Numbered from the stretch's first letter, positions 27,073-36,041 are shown. The stretch: DNA of 64,000 nt from Yonghaparkia sp. Root332 (GCF_001425665.1 NZ_LMCX01000001.1:1175651-1239650), one strand, 5' to 3'. Translations and numbers: made by a program. Notes: generated from the letters alone by a model not told the origin.

Positions 27073-28376
27073 CCGACATCGCCGCCGCCGCGCCCGCGGC
27101 CGGTGCTGCGCCTGCCGCTGACGCTGCGCCTGCGGCCGGCGCGCTTCCGCGGTACCCCGGCCCGTCGCTCGCCGAGGTCGAGGAGGCTCGGCGCGTCGTG
27201 AGCGCGGTCGCCGAGGTCACCCCGATGGAGACCTCGCGGTACCTCAGCGAGATCCTCGGCGCCCCCGTCCTGCTCAAGGCCGAGAACCTCCAGCGCACCG
27301 GCTCGTACAAGATCCGCGGCGCCTACTACCGGATGTCGCGGCTCACCGCCGACGAGAGGTCCCACGGCGTGGTCGCCGCGAGCGCCGGCAACCACGCGCA
27401 GGGCGTCGCGTTCGCCGCCCGTGAGCTGGGCATCCGCGCCACGATCTTCATGCCCGTCGGTGTCGCCCTGCCCAAGCTGCAGGCGACCCGCCACTACGGC
27501 GCCGACGTCGTGCTGCGCGGCCACACCTTTGACGAGTCGCGGCGCGCCGCGCAGGAGCACGCCACCGCGACGGGAGCCGTGTTCATCCCGCCCTTCGACC
27601 ACCCCGACGTCATCGCGGGGCAGGGGGCGCTGGCCCTGGACATCCTCGACCAGGTGCCGGACATGGAGACCATCGTCGTGCCCATCGGCGGGGGCGGGCT
27701 CATCGCCGGCGTCGCGACCGTGCTCAAGCAGCGGGCGTCGGCCGAGGGGCGGAGCATCCGCGTCATCGGCGTGCAGGCCGCGAACGCCGCCGCCTACCCC
27801 GCGAGCCTCGCGGCGGGAGAGCCGACCGCCATCACCATGACACCGACCATCGCCGACGGCATCGCGGTCGCCAAGCCGGGGAAGCTCAACTTCGCGATCG
27901 TCCGCGAGACCGTCGATGAGGTCGTCACGGTCGACGACGACGACATCGCCCGCGCGATGCTCGTGCTGCTCGAGCGGGCCAAGCTCGTCGTCGAGCCCGC
28001 CGGAGCCGTCGGCGTGGCCGCCGTGATCACCGGTCGCCTGCGCGCGACGGGGAAGACGGTCGTCGTGCTGTCGGGCGGCAACATCGACCCGCTCATCATG
28101 GAGCGCGTCATCAGCCACGGCCTCGCCGCGAGCGAGCGCTACCTGAAGCTGCGCATCCCGCTGCCCGATCGCCCGGGTCAGCTCGCGCGCACGAGCGAGA
28201 TCGTCGCCTCGCAGAACGCCAACGTCGTCGAGGTGCTGCACACCCGGCACGGCTCGGGCCTGCAGATCAGCCAGGTCGAGCTCGAGCTGCACATCGAGAC
28301 CCGCGGCCCCGAGCACGCCGAGCAGGTGCTCGCCGCGCTGCGTGACGCCGGGTACGAACCGCGCCGCACGCTCTGA
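27069..28376 (+). CDS. ilvA: Threonine ammonia-lyase with C-terminal ACT domain
   Basis: A 435-residue PLP enzyme that deaminates threonine to 2-oxobutanoate. The PLP lysine is Lys81 in SYKIRGAY, the phosphate-binding loop reads GGGGLIAG, and SAGNHAQGVA is present. A single ACT domain (about residues 355-435) gives the medium-length form. The first 30 residues are an Ala/Pro-rich extension (PAAGAAPAADAAPAAG). Coupling to isoleucine synthesis or to catabolism cannot be decided here. ATG 27069 overlaps the AI-2E gene by 4 bp. Confidence 0.94.
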   Translation: MTDIAAAAPAAGAAPAADAAPAAGALPRYPGPSLAEVEEARRVVSAVAEVTPMETSRYLSEILGAPVLLKAENLQRTGSYKIRGAYYRMSRLTADERSHGVVAASAGNHAQGVAFAARELGIRATIFMPVGVALPKLQATRHYGADVVLRGHTFDESRRAAQEHATATGAVFIPPFDHPDVIAGQGALALDILDQVPDMETIVVPIGGGGLIAGVATVLKQRASAEGRSIRVIGVQAANAAAYPASLAAGEPTAITMTPTIADGIAVAKPGKLNFAIVRETVDEVVTVDDDDIARAMLVLLERAKLVVEPAGAVGVAAVITGRLRATGKTVVVLSGGNIDPLIMERVISHGLAASERYLKLRIPLPDRPGQLARTSEIVASQNANVVEVLHTRHGSGLQISQVELELHIETRGPEHAEQVLAALRDAGYEPRRTL

Positions 28377-28430
28377 GGCGTCGCGGCCCCGCAGACGCCG
28401 ACGGCGCCCGCCCCGAGGGAGCGAGCGCCG
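28377..28430. terminator. Weak double hairpin between ilvA and greA
   Basis: GGCGTC (28377-28382) pairs with GACGCC (28394-28399), and CGGCGC (28402-28407) with GCGCCG (28425-28430). Both stems are only 6 bp, but the site lies between convergent genes where a terminator is expected. Confidence 0.35.
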
Positions 28431-28441
28431 GCGACTCGTGA

Positions 28442-28936
28442 TCAGGGGCGGTAGGTCTGCACGTCGAGGATCTCGACGTCGATCTCCTTGCCGCTGGGTG
28501 CGGTGTAGGTCGTGAACTCGCCGATCGTGAGCCCGAGGATCGCCGCGCCGAGGGGGCTCTGCTCGCTGTAGACGTCGAGTTCGCTGCCGTCGGCGAGGAT
28601 CTCGCGGCTGCCGAGGAGGAACTTCTCCTCGTCGCCCATCACCTTCGCGGTCACGACGGTGCCGGGCTCGACGACGTCGGTCGCCTCGGGCACCTCGCCG
28701 ACCGTCGCGGTGCGCAGCAGCTCGGTGAGCTGGCGGATGCGCGCCTCGATCTTCCCCTGCTCGTCTTTCGCGGCGTGGTAGCCGCCGTTCTCCTTCAGGT
28801 CACCCTCGTCGCGCGCGGCCTCGATGCGCTTGGCGATGTCGGAGCGCCCCGTCGTCGACAGGTACTCGAGCTCGGAGCTGAGACGGTCGTGGGCCTCCTG
28901 CGTGAGCCACTTGGTGGAGCTGCCGGTGTCGCTCAT
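28442..28936 (-). CDS. greA: Transcription elongation factor GreA
   Basis: A 164-residue factor. The N-terminal coiled coil carries the Gre signature (ARDEGDLKENGGYHAAKDEQ), whose acidic tip enters the RNA polymerase secondary channel and stimulates cleavage of backtracked RNA. The C-terminal FKBP-like domain includes SPLGAAILG and ends in VEILDVQTY. The length and motifs are normal. It follows the DUF4307 gene on the same strand after an 83-bp gap. Confidence 0.95.
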   Translation of the reverse strand: MSDTGSSTKWLTQEAHDRLSSELEYLSTTGRSDIAKRIEAARDEGDLKENGGYHAAKDEQGKIEARIRQLTELLRTATVGEVPEATDVVEPGTVVTAKVMGDEEKFLLGSREILADGSELDVYSEQSPLGAAILGLTIGEFTTYTAPSGKEIDVEILDVQTYRP

Positions 28937-29019
28937 GGGAGTGCCCTTCGGTCGGTCGTTCGTGTCAACGCACGAGAACCGGCCACATGGGCCGGTTCCG
29001 CGGATCGATTCCGTGGATT

Positions 29020-29529
29020 CTACGGAAGCCAGCAGCGATACGGCAAACCCGTCACCGCGGGCTCCGCGGTCCGCAGAGACTCCTCGAAGACGCGCGTGCG
29101 CCGCTCCGACGCCCCGAGGTCGATGACCCGCCAGCCCACGATGCCGAAGCTGCCGTTGAGGGCCTGGATCGCGCACGACACCTCCGTGCCTGGCTCGGTC
29201 GTCACCTCCCAGCGGACGGAGATCGACGTGTCGGTCGCGTCGCTGTAGCCGAGCTCGCGCACCTCCAGGGTCGCGTTCGTGCCCGAGAGGCCGCCCCACA
29301 CGACCCACGCGGCGAAGACCACGACGAACGCCGCGGCGGTCGCGATGACGATGGTCCGCGTTCGGCGGCGCTCGCCGGGCGTGCGGCCGTACCGGGCATC
29401 GAGCCGCGCCTGCGCCGTCATCGGCCGGCCGTGTGCGGCCGCGGCGGAACCGGCGCTCGTGCCACCGGTGCTCCTGCGGTCGGAGGTCGCGTCGTCGGGC
29501 ATCGCGCGGAGGGCATCCTGTCTGCTCAC
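29020..29529 (-). CDS. DUF4307 membrane protein
   Basis: A 169-residue protein with a long polar N-terminus (about 1-58), one transmembrane helix (about 60-82) and an extracytoplasmic beta-rich DUF4307 domain (SISVRWEVTTEPGTEVSCAIQAL). The domain ends with a conserved Cys in YRCWLP, which may form a disulfide with the earlier Cys. Function unknown. It is usually found next to greA in actinobacteria, as here. GTG 29529 is used; an internal ATG at residue 10 (MPDDATSDRR) is an equal alternative because neither has a clear ribosome site. Confidence 0.82.
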   Translation of the reverse strand: MSRQDALRAMPDDATSDRRSTGGTSAGSAAAAHGRPMTAQARLDARYGRTPGERRRTRTIVIATAAAFVVVFAAWVVWGGLSGTNATLEVRELGYSDATDTSISVRWEVTTEPGTEVSCAIQALNGSFGIVGWRVIDLGASERRTRVFEESLRTAEPAVTGLPYRCWLP

Positions 29530-29542
29530 GGAATCGGACGGA

Positions 29543-29548
29543 TAGTCT
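29543..29548 (+). promoter_or_regulatory. -10 box of a small membrane protein gene
   Basis: TAGTCT about 80 nt before GTG 29628. The leader would contain GAGGAG directly before the start. Confidence 0.4.
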
Positions 29549-29627
29549 GGAGCAACGCTACTGCGCGGCGCTGAGCGCCGACCGCACCGGGCCCCCCGCG
29601 CGGTCCACCCTTCTCGAGGAGCTCGTC

Positions 29628-29960
29628 GTGAACTGGCTGTCGTCTCTCGCCCCCCTCACCGTGGGCCCCGGCCCTGTCGACGACCCGGGCGACCCGTTGA
29701 TCCCGCCCATCGAGGTCGACCCGAACTCGGTCACCCCCGGCGTCGTCGGCTTCCTGGCGATCGCGCTCGTGACGATCGCCGCGATCCTGCTGATCATCGA
29801 TATGGCGCGCCGGGTCCGGCGCGTGCGCTACCGCGGCGAGGTGCGCGAGCAGCTGGAGGCGGAGCGCGCCGAGGCGGCGCTGCGGGCCGCGAACCCCGGC
29901 GCGTCAGCCGCCGAAGGGCGGGTCGAGGGCGACGAGCAGGATCCCCGTCCAGTGGCATAG
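29628..29960 (+). CDS. Small single-helix membrane protein, unknown function
   Basis: A 110-residue protein not matched to a family. A Pro-rich extracytoplasmic N-terminus (VGPGPVDDPGDPLIPPIEVD) leads into one helix (about residues 41-62) and a basic/charged cytoplasmic tail with a helical EQLEAERAEAALRAA stretch. GTG 29628 has GAGGAG (29616-29621) at 6 nt. The 3' end overlaps the convergent trhA gene by 57 bp. Confidence 0.7.
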   Translation: MNWLSSLAPLTVGPGPVDDPGDPLIPPIEVDPNSVTPGVVGFLAIALVTIAAILLIIDMARRVRRVRYRGEVREQLEAERAEAALRAANPGASAAEGRVEGDEQDPRPVA

Positions 29961-30680
29961 GAACGCTACGACGGTGAGCGTGTGGAAGATCTCGTGGAAG
30001 CCGAAGACGCCGGGGACGGGGTTGGGGCGCTTCATCCCGTAGATCACCGCGCCGGCCGTGTAGGCGAGGCCGCCGACGATCACGAGCACCATCATCGCCC
30101 GGTTCGCCGCGTAGAGGTCTGCCATGTACAGCACGGCGGCCCAGCCGAGCACGACGTAGAGCGGCACGTAGGCCCAGCGCGGAGCGTGGATCCAGAACAC
30201 GCGGAACCCGATGCCGATCGCGGCGCCGGCCCATACGAGCGCGAGCAGCAGCAGGCCCTTCTCGGGCGGGAGCGCGAGCACGGCGAGCGGCGTGTAGGTG
30301 CCCGCGATGAGCAGGAAGATGTTCGCGTGGTCGAGGCGCTTGAGCAGGATGCGCGTCCGCTCGCTCCACGTGAACCGGTGGTAGGTGGCCGAGATGCCGA
30401 AGAGCAGCAGCGACGTCGTCATGAACACCGCGCTCGACCACGTCGCGCTCGCGCCGTCGGCGAGCACGAGCAGCACGACGCCGAGCACGATCGCGAGGGG
30501 GAAGGTGCCGGCGTGGATCCAGCCTCGCCAGAGCGGCTTGCCCTCGACCGGCGGGTGCTCGAGCTCGTCCTCCAGGAGCGGGATGTTCGGGATGTCCGCG
30601 CCCGCCTCGCGGTCGACGGCCGCCTCGTCCGCCGACTCGTCGTGCGATCGCGGCGAACCGGGGGCGGGGGTCGAGGTCAT
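29904..30680 (-). CDS. trhA: Hemolysin III family membrane protein (PAQR/TrhA)
   Basis: A 258-residue membrane protein with seven hydrophobic segments. It has the PAQR family's metal-site residues: SATYHRF, then DHANIFLLIAGTYTP, and HEIFHTLTV near the end. TrhA proteins affect membrane lipid homeostasis and are not proven hemolysins. The N-terminal 45 residues are acidic and polar. The ATG at 30680 is set by TAGCGT six bases upstream. It diverges from a cis-prenyltransferase gene, the same pairing as Rv1085c-Rv1086 in Mycobacterium tuberculosis. Confidence 0.92.
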   Translation of the reverse strand: MTSTPAPGSPRSHDESADEAAVDREAGADIPNIPLLEDELEHPPVEGKPLWRGWIHAGTFPLAIVLGVVLLVLADGASATWSSAVFMTTSLLLFGISATYHRFTWSERTRILLKRLDHANIFLLIAGTYTPLAVLALPPEKGLLLLALVWAGAAIGIGFRVFWIHAPRWAYVPLYVVLGWAAVLYMADLYAANRAMMVLVIVGGLAYTAGAVIYGMKRPNPVPGVFGFHEIFHTLTVVAFLCHWTGILLVALDPPFGG

Positions 30681-30686
30681 GCGCCC

Positions 30687-30692
30687 ACGCTA
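30687..30692 (-). promoter_or_regulatory. -10 box of trhA (leaderless type)
   Basis: TAGCGT on the minus strand, then 6 nt, then ATG 30680. Confidence 0.55.
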
Positions 30693-30753
30693 CGCGGCCC
30701 GGGGTGCCCCGCCCAATCCCTTGACGCTCGGGCACAAGCCCTCGGCAGTGGAC

Positions 30754-30759
30754 TACCGT
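30754..30759 (+). promoter_or_regulatory. -10 box of the cis-prenyltransferase gene (leaderless type)
   Basis: TACCGT, then 6 nt, then GTG 30766. With the trhA box it makes a divergent pair of leaderless promoters about 60 bp apart. Confidence 0.5.
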
Positions 30760-30765
30760 AAGCCT

Positions 30766-31548
30766 GTGCGTTCGAGGAGAATCCCCGGCGGGAGCGGGCT
30801 GCTCTACGAGCTCTACATGCGTCGGCTGCGCCGCCAGCTGGCGGAGACCGTGCACCCCCGCCACGTGGCGATGATCATCGACGGCAACCGGCGGTGGGCC
30901 CGGCAGTTCGGCGGAACGACCGAGCACGGCCACCGCGCCGGCGCCGAGAAGATGCGCGAGTTCCTGTCGTGGTGCGACGAGGCCGGCATCGGCGTCGTGA
31001 CGCTCTACCTGCTGTCGACCGACAACCTCACCGGGCGCGACGAGGCCGAGCTGGCCTCCCTCACGGGCATCATCGCCGAGCTCGCCGACGAGCTCTCGCG
31101 CGTCCCGCAGTGGAGGGTGCAGCACGTGGGCAGCCGCGAGGGGCTGCCGGAGCCGCTGCTCGCCGCCCTCGACGCCGCCGAGGCGCGCACCGCCGACGAC
31201 CGCGGCCTGCACATCAACCTCGCCGTCGGCTACGGCGGTCGCCGCGAGATCGCCGACGCCGTGCGCTCGATCGTGCACCATCACGCCGAGCGCGGCGGCA
31301 CCCTCGACGAGCTCGCCGAGCAGGTCACGCCCGAGAAGATCGCCGAGCACCTGTACACGGGGGGCCAGCCCGACCCGGACCTCGTGATCCGCACCTCGGG
31401 CGAGCAGCGCCTGAGCGACTTCATGCTGTGGCAGAGCGCGCACAGCGAGTTCTACTTCGTCGAGGCCCTCGGCCCCGACCTCCGCGAGGTCGACTTCCTG
31501 CGCGCCCTCCGCGACTTCGCCCGCCGCCAGCGACGCTTCGGCGCCTGA
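30766..31548 (+). CDS. Isoprenyl transferase (cis-prenyltransferase, UppS family)
   Basis: A 260-residue enzyme that condenses isopentenyl diphosphate onto allylic diphosphates. The catalytic region reads MIIDGNRRWARQ (Asp39), followed by HGHRAGAEK and the C-terminal RTSGEQRLSDFMLWQ signature. The pairing with trhA mirrors Rv1086, a short-chain Z-farnesyl diphosphate synthase, so this may be the short-chain paralogue rather than the essential undecaprenyl synthase. The frame is open far upstream; GTG 30766 is chosen from the -10 box. Confidence 0.9.
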   Translation: MRSRRIPGGSGLLYELYMRRLRRQLAETVHPRHVAMIIDGNRRWARQFGGTTEHGHRAGAEKMREFLSWCDEAGIGVVTLYLLSTDNLTGRDEAELASLTGIIAELADELSRVPQWRVQHVGSREGLPEPLLAALDAAEARTADDRGLHINLAVGYGGRREIADAVRSIVHHHAERGGTLDELAEQVTPEKIAEHLYTGGQPDPDLVIRTSGEQRLSDFMLWQSAHSEFYFVEALGPDLREVDFLRALRDFARRQRRFGA

Positions 31549-31561
31549 GAGGAGCAGACGG

Positions 31562-32692
31562 ATGCCCGCCATCGACGACTACGCCGCCCGCTTCTCCGAA
31601 GAACCGGGCTACCTGAACTTCCCCTCCTTCGGCCCTCCCGGCGAGGCCGCGCTCGCCGAGCAGCGCGCCCAGTCGGAGCTCATGGCCCGCGCGCGGTTCG
31701 GCTCCGTCCCCTCCATGGACGCAGAGGAGGAGCGAGCGGATGCGGCGGTCGCCTCGCTCATCGGCTTCCGCCCTGATCAGGTCGTCTTCCAGCCCTCGAC
31801 GAGCCAGGCGCTCATGCACACGATGTTCGGCGTGACCGGCGGCGTCGCGGCGAGCCAGGGCGAGTTCCCCTCCATCGGGTACGGCGTCGCTCGCGCGGCC
31901 GAGGCGCTCGGCGTGCTCGTGCCGCACACCATCACGCCCGACCACGATCGGGTGACGCCGGCCGTCGTCCGCGACCAGATGGCGAGCTCGGTGGTCGCGG
32001 TCGCGGTGAGCCTCGTCGACTACCGCACGGGGCACCTCATCGACCTCGAAGGCATCCGACAGGTGATCGGTGACCGGCTGCTCATCGTCGACGCCATCCA
32101 GGGGCTCGGCGTCGTCGAGGCGCCGTGGGAGCTGTGCGACGTCATCGTGGCGGGCGGCCAGAAATGGCTGCGCGCCGGGTACGGCACGGGCTTGCTCGCG
32201 CTCAGCGACCGCGCGCGCGAGCAGCTCACGCCCGTGTGGTCGGGCTGGAACGCGATCGATCACCCCCTCGACGACGGGCCCGTCCACGAGATCGTCGCGC
32301 CCCACCCGACGGCCCGCGCGTTCCGCGTCGGCTTCGCCGATCCGGTCGCGCAGGCGCGTCTCGCCGGTGCCGTCGAGGAGGTCGTCGCCGTGGGCGTCGC
32401 GGCCATCCGCGAGCGGGTGCTCGAGCGCGCCTCGGCCATCATCGCCGCAGCGGACGAGGTCGGGCTGCCCGTGAGCTCGCCGCGGGACGACGCCGAGCGG
32501 GCGGGGATCGTCGTGATCGATCCGCCCGCGGAGGAGCTGAGCATCCTCACCGCCGCACTGCACAACCACGGGGTGTCGACGACCGTCCGCGGGGGCCGGG
32601 TGCGCCTGGGCCCGCACGCGTCGACGACCGACGAGACCATCGAGCTGCTGCGCGCCGCGCTCGGCGAGTACCAGGCCGGCACGCGCGTCTGA
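31562..32692 (+). CDS. Class V aminotransferase-fold PLP enzyme
   Basis: A 376-residue enzyme of the aminotransferase class V / cysteine desulfurase fold. The PLP lysine is Lys201 in AGGQKWLRAGYGTG, preceded by the cofactor Asp in LLIVDAIQGLGV. The reaction is unknown. Relatives include kynureninase-like and SufS-like proteins; there is no clear catalytic Cys loop, so a desulfurase is unlikely. It follows the prenyltransferase gene by 13 bp with GAGAGGAG upstream and may share its transcript. Confidence 0.85.
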   Translation: MPAIDDYAARFSEEPGYLNFPSFGPPGEAALAEQRAQSELMARARFGSVPSMDAEEERADAAVASLIGFRPDQVVFQPSTSQALMHTMFGVTGGVAASQGEFPSIGYGVARAAEALGVLVPHTITPDHDRVTPAVVRDQMASSVVAVAVSLVDYRTGHLIDLEGIRQVIGDRLLIVDAIQGLGVVEAPWELCDVIVAGGQKWLRAGYGTGLLALSDRAREQLTPVWSGWNAIDHPLDDGPVHEIVAPHPTARAFRVGFADPVAQARLAGAVEEVVAVGVAAIRERVLERASAIIAAADEVGLPVSSPRDDAERAGIVVIDPPAEELSILTAALHNHGVSTTVRGGRVRLGPHASTTDETIELLRAALGEYQAGTRV

Positions 32693-32858
32693 GTCGGCAC
32701 GGTCGGCACGGATGACCATTGCATGTCGCGCGCGTGTCGGTCCCGCGGGTCCGTTCCGGCGGGTCTAGCGTCAGCCGCATCGGGCACCTCGCCCGGTCGG
32801 GACGGCCTCGAATCGTCTCGCGAGCCCCTGGCCGTCTCGTCGCGACAATGGTCCGGGG

Positions 32859-34238
32859 ATGCCCGCGCTCCCCGGGGATGGAGCACCGGTGGCCTCTTCC
32901 CGCACTACTCGCCAGGCAGCAACCAGCAGCGCGACGTCGGGGGAGGTGAGCCAGCGCACCTACGTGCTCGACACGTCGGTCCTGCTGAGCGATCCCACGG
33001 CGCTCTTCCGCTTCGCGGAGCACGCCGTCGTCATCCCCGTCGTCGTCATCGGCGAGCTCGAGGCCAAGAGGAACGACCCCGAGATCGGCTACTTCGCGCG
33101 GCAGGCGCTGCGCAATCTGGATGATCTGCGCGTGCAGCACGAGCGCCTCGACTTCCCCATCGCCGTCGGCGACGGGGGTTCGCTGCGCGTCGAGCTCAAC
33201 CACTCCAACCAGTCGGTGCTGCCCTCGGGGCTCCAGCTCGGCGACAACGACTCGCGCATCCTCGCCGTGGCGATGAACCTCGCGAGCGAGGGCCTCGACG
33301 TCGTCGTCGTGTCGAAGGACCTGCCGATGCGCGTGAAGGCCTCCTCGATCGGCCTCGCCGCCCAGGAGTACCGCGCCGAACTCGCCGTCGACTCCGGGTG
33401 GACGGGGCAGGCCGACGTCACGCTCTCGAGCGACGAGATGGCCAGGCTCTACGACCGCGAGACGATCGAGACGTCGGCCGTCGCCGACGTGCCGATCAAC
33501 ACCGGGCTCGTCATCCACTCCGACCGCGGCTCGGCGCTCGGGCGCGTCATCGAGAAGGGCCGCATCGGGCTCGTGCGCGGCGACCGCGACGTCTTCGGCT
33601 TGCACGGGCGCTCGGCCGAGCAGAGGCTCGCGATCGACCTGCTCATGGATCCGCAGATCGGCATCGTCTCCCTGGGCGGTCGTGCCGGCACCGGCAAGTC
33701 GGCCCTCGCCCTCTGCGCGGGGCTCGAGGCCGTGCTCGAGCGGCAGCAGCAGCGCAAGATCATGGTCTTCCGCCCGCTGTACGCGGTCGGCGGGCAGGAG
33801 CTCGGCTACCTGCCGGGCGATGCGAGCGAGAAGATGAACCCCTGGGCGCAGGCGACGTTCGACACGCTCTCGAGCGTCGTGTCGCAGAACGTGCTCGACG
33901 AGGTCATCGACCGCGGGTTGCTGGAGGTTCTGCCGCTCACGCACATCCGCGGTCGGTCGCTGCACGACGCCTTCGTGATCGTCGACGAGGCGCAGTCGCT
34001 CGAGCGGAACGTTCTGCTGACGGTGCTGAGCCGCATCGGCCAGAACTCGAAGGTCGTCCTCACGCACGACGTCGCCCAGCGCGACAACCTCCGCGTCGGT
34101 CGTCACGACGGCGTCGCGAGCGTCATCGAGACGCTCAAGGGCCACGGGCTGTTCGGGCACATCACGCTGACGCGCAGCGAGCGCAGCGCCATCGCCGCCC
34201 TCGTGACCGACCTGCTGGAGGGCAACGAGCTGGCCTGA
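32859..34238 (+). CDS. PhoH family protein with N-terminal PIN domain
   Basis: A protein of up to 459 residues with two domains. An N-terminal PIN nuclease domain ([10 protein letters not shown], later [11 protein letters not shown]) is followed by a PhoH ATPase/helicase domain with Walker [12 protein letters not shown] and Walker [13 protein letters not shown]-PhoH (PhoH2) proteins of mycobacteria unwind and cleave RNA and can be paired with an antitoxin; no antitoxin frame is obvious upstream. ATG 32859 is used. GTG 32889 has GGAG five bases upstream and is an equal choice; the first 30 residues are low complexity. A strong hairpin follows. Confidence 0.9.
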   Translation: MPALPGDGAPVASSRTTRQAATSSATSGEVSQRTYVLDTSVLLSDPTALFRFAEHAVVIPVVVIGELEAKRNDPEIGYFARQALRNLDDLRVQHERLDFPIAVGDGGSLRVELNHSNQSVLPSGLQLGDNDSRILAVAMNLASEGLDVVVVSKDLPMRVKASSIGLAAQEYRAELAVDSGWTGQADVTLSSDEMARLYDRETIETSAVADVPINTGLVIHSDRGSALGRVIEKGRIGLVRGDRDVFGLHGRSAEQRLAIDLLMDPQIGIVSLGGRAGTGKSALALCAGLEAVLERQQQRKIMVFRPLYAVGGQELGYLPGDASEKMNPWAQATFDTLSSVVSQNVLDEVIDRGLLEVLPLTHIRGRSLHDAFVIVDEAQSLERNVLLTVLSRIGQNSKVVLTHDVAQRDNLRVGRHDGVASVIETLKGHGLFGHITLTRSERSAIAALVTDLLEGNELA

Positions 34239-34254
34239 GCCGGGCATCCGCGAT

Positions 34255-34290
34255 CGGACGGCGCTCGCCCCGCGGGGCGGGCGCCGTCCG
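34255..34290. terminator. Bidirectional terminator after phoH
   Basis: Two 17-nt arms (34255-34271 and 34274-34290) pair with a single T:G wobble and almost no loop. It lies between the convergent PhoH and winged-helix genes. Confidence 0.8.
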
Positions 34291-34293
34291 TCG

Positions 34294-34590
34294 TCAGTCG
34301 GTCGACCGGGCGCGGCGCGACTGCGCGACCGCGGCGAGCAGCTCGCCGAGGGTGTGGTCGCCCTCGACGCGGTGGCGGAGGCTCGCGCTGCCGACCACCG
34401 AGTAGCGGTTGCGGCGGCCGTCGCGCTCCTTGAGCAGGTAGCCGCCCTCGACGAGCTCGGCGATGATGCGCTGGGTGGCGCGCTCGGTGATCCCCACGAG
34501 CTCGGCGATCTCGCGGATGCGCAGCTCGGGGTCGGCGGCGAGGCACACGAGCACGTGCGAGTGATTGGTCAGGAACGTCCACTCGGCCAC
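34294..34590 (-). CDS. Winged-helix transcriptional regulator next to the DAC operon
   Basis: A 98-residue DNA-binding protein of the MarR/ArsR type. The helix-turn-helix lies at about residues 25-60 ([23 protein letters not shown]) with the wing [12 protein letters not shown]. It has no obvious ligand or metal motif. GTG 34590 is chosen because TACAGT lies exactly 6 nt upstream; the open frame continues to 34722 but would then cross the promoter region. It is divergent from dabB and is probably the local regulator of the bicarbonate pump operon, perhaps through the AT-rich dyad in the shared intergenic region. Confidence 0.82.
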   Translation of the reverse strand: MAEWTFLTNHSHVLVCLAADPELRIREIAELVGITERATQRIIAELVEGGYLLKERDGRRNRYSVVGSASLRHRVEGDHTLGELLAAVAQSRRARSTD

Positions 34591-34596
34591 CCGCCC

Positions 34597-34602
34597 ACTG
34601 TA
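34597..34602 (-). promoter_or_regulatory. -10 box of the winged-helix regulator (leaderless type)
   Basis: TACAGT on the minus strand, then 6 nt, then GTG 34590. Confidence 0.55.
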
Positions 34603-34660
34603 GAGCGAGAATCCTCCGATCGGCCGGATGAGCGCCAACACACGACGCCGATCGCGCGAA

Positions 34661-34698
34661 CGACAAAACGCGATACGAATTGCGTGTATTGTGTGTCG
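34661..34698 (+). promoter_or_regulatory. AT-rich dyad and promoter of dabB
   Basis: A sharply AT-rich island in the divergent gap. CGACA (34661-34665) and TGTCG (34694-34698) flank ATAC (34673-34676) and GTAT (34686-34689), making a nested but imperfect dyad. TATTGT (34687-34692) would serve as -10, giving a start near 34699 and a short leader with AAGGAGG (34702-34708). It is the likely operator of the divergent regulator. Confidence 0.5.
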
Positions 34699-34715
34699 CG
34701 TAAGGAGGTTCGCCC

Positions 34716-36041
34716 ATGCCATCCGCCCCTCTCCTCAGCCTCGAGCCGCTCTCGGTGCTCCTGCTCGTGCTCGTCGGCGGCATCGCGCTCGCCGTGCTGC
34801 CGTACGCCCACCGCTCGCTGCGCGGCGATCGCCACGGGGTCGCCGTGACCGTCGCCCTCGCAGGGATGCTCTCGGCGACCGCGCTGCTCGCCGTCGCCGC
34901 CCGGCCCTGGCTCGTCGCCCTCGCGTGGAGCGCGGCGACCCTCGCGACGCTCACGGCGCTCCGACTCGGCGGCGGCCCCTCCGCCGTGCGGCGCGCGCTG
35001 CCGTGGCTCCTCGTCGGCGACCTCGCGCTCTGGGGCGCCGTCGCCGCGATCGCGGCGGGAGGGCGCGCCGATCTGGCGGCCGTCCTGCTCGTCGTGGCGG
35101 CGGGCATCCGCTGCGCCGCACCGCCCGCGCACGGCTGGCTCGTCGACTCGCTGCACGCCCCGACGCCGGTGAGCGCCGCCCTGCACGGCGGCATCGTCAA
35201 CGGCGGCGGAATCCTGCTCCTCAGCCAGCTGCCGGTTCTGCAGCGGAGCCCCCTCGCGCTCGCGCTGCTCGCCGCCCTCGCCGCCGTCGCCGTGGTCGCC
35301 GGAACGATCGGCGCTCTCGTGCGCACCGATGTGAAGGGCCGCCTGGTGCTGTCGACCGTCGCGCAGATGGGCTTCATGCTGCTGTGCATCGCGCTCGGCC
35401 TGCACGCCGCCGCAGCGCTCCACCTCGTCGCGCACGGCTTCTACAAGAGCGCCCTCTTCCTCGGCTCCAGCGACGGCATCGACCGCCGCGCCGCCGACCG
35501 TCGCGCCCCGGCACCGATCCGCCTGTCGACGGCCGGGCGGCGAGGGCGGATGCTCGTGGGCGCGCTGCCCGCCGTGCTCGCCCTCGTCGTCACCGCGCTC
35601 GCCCTCTACCCGGGCGGCCGCGGCCTGCCCGAGGCGCTCCTGCTGCTCGTCGCGGCCACGGCCATCGCCACCGCCGGCTCCCGCGCCGCCCTCGCCGTGC
35701 GCAGTCTCCCGCACGCGCTCGGCGTCGGAGCCCTCGCCGCGCTCGCCGCCGCCGCGTTCGCCGCGCTGACCTCCGCGCTCTCCGGAGCGCTCGCGCTTCC
35801 CTCCGGTGACGCGGCGATCGGCGGGAGCACCGTGCCGCTCGTGCTCGCCGCGCTCGCGCTGTCGGCGCTCGCCGCGATCGCCGCCGTGCGCGGCACGGCG
35901 CCCACCGGGCGGCTCGCGCTGCGCATCCTCGCCTTCGGGCACCGCCTCGGCGGCCCCCGGACCCGCCGCCCGCACCGCCCCGGTGCCGCGCGCCCGGCTC
36001 GCACCGCCCGCGCGCTCGACCCGATCGGAGCCTCCGCATGA
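34716..36041 (+). CDS. dabB: DabB-like proton-conducting subunit of a bicarbonate transporter (DAC)
   Basis: A 441-residue membrane protein related to NuoL/NdhF and MrpA. The ion-channel signature reads [20 protein letters not shown] and [14 protein letters not shown], with further polar residues in [15 protein letters not shown] and [14 protein letters not shown]. It is shorter than NuoL, as expected for DabB, which couples the ion gradient to the carbonic-anhydrase-like DabA. The start has AAGGAGG seven bases upstream. The stop overlaps the dabA start by ATGA. The next gene being a DUF2309 protein makes the DAC assignment firm. Confidence 0.92.
   Translation: MPSAPLLSLEPLSVLLLVLVGGIALAVLPYAHRSLRGDRHGVAVTVALAGMLSATALLAVAARPWLVALAWSAATLATLTALRLGGGPSAVRRALPWLLVGDLALWGAVAAIAAGGRADLAAVLLVVAAGIRCAAPPAHGWLVDSLHAPTPVSAALHGGIVNGGGILLLSQLPVLQRSPLALALLAALAAVAVVAGTIGALVRTDVKGRLVLSTVAQMGFMLLCIALGLHAAAALHLVAHGFYKSALFLGSSDGIDRRAADRRAPAPIRLSTAGRRGRMLVGALPAVLALVVTALALYPGGRGLPEALLLLVAATAIATAGSRAALAVRSLPHALGVGALAALAAAAFAALTSALSGALALPSGDAAIGGSTVPLVLAALALSALAAIAAVRGTAPTGRLALRILAFGHRLGGPRTRRPHRPGAARPARTARALDPIGASA

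Noticed and set aside
29543-29548. The same TAGTCT region read on the minus strand as a promoter for the DUF4307 gene
   Set aside because: The minus-strand hexamers at 6-7 nt from GTG 29529 do not fit TANNNT, so no promoter is called for that gene.
30721-30726. TTGACG considered as a -35 box for the cis-prenyltransferase gene
   Set aside because: It is 27 bp from the TACCGT -10 box, too far for a standard promoter.
34591-34722. Upstream extension of the winged-helix regulator to 34722
   Set aside because: The extra residues cross the AT-rich dyad and promoter, and a -10 box lies exactly 6 nt before the GTG at 34590.
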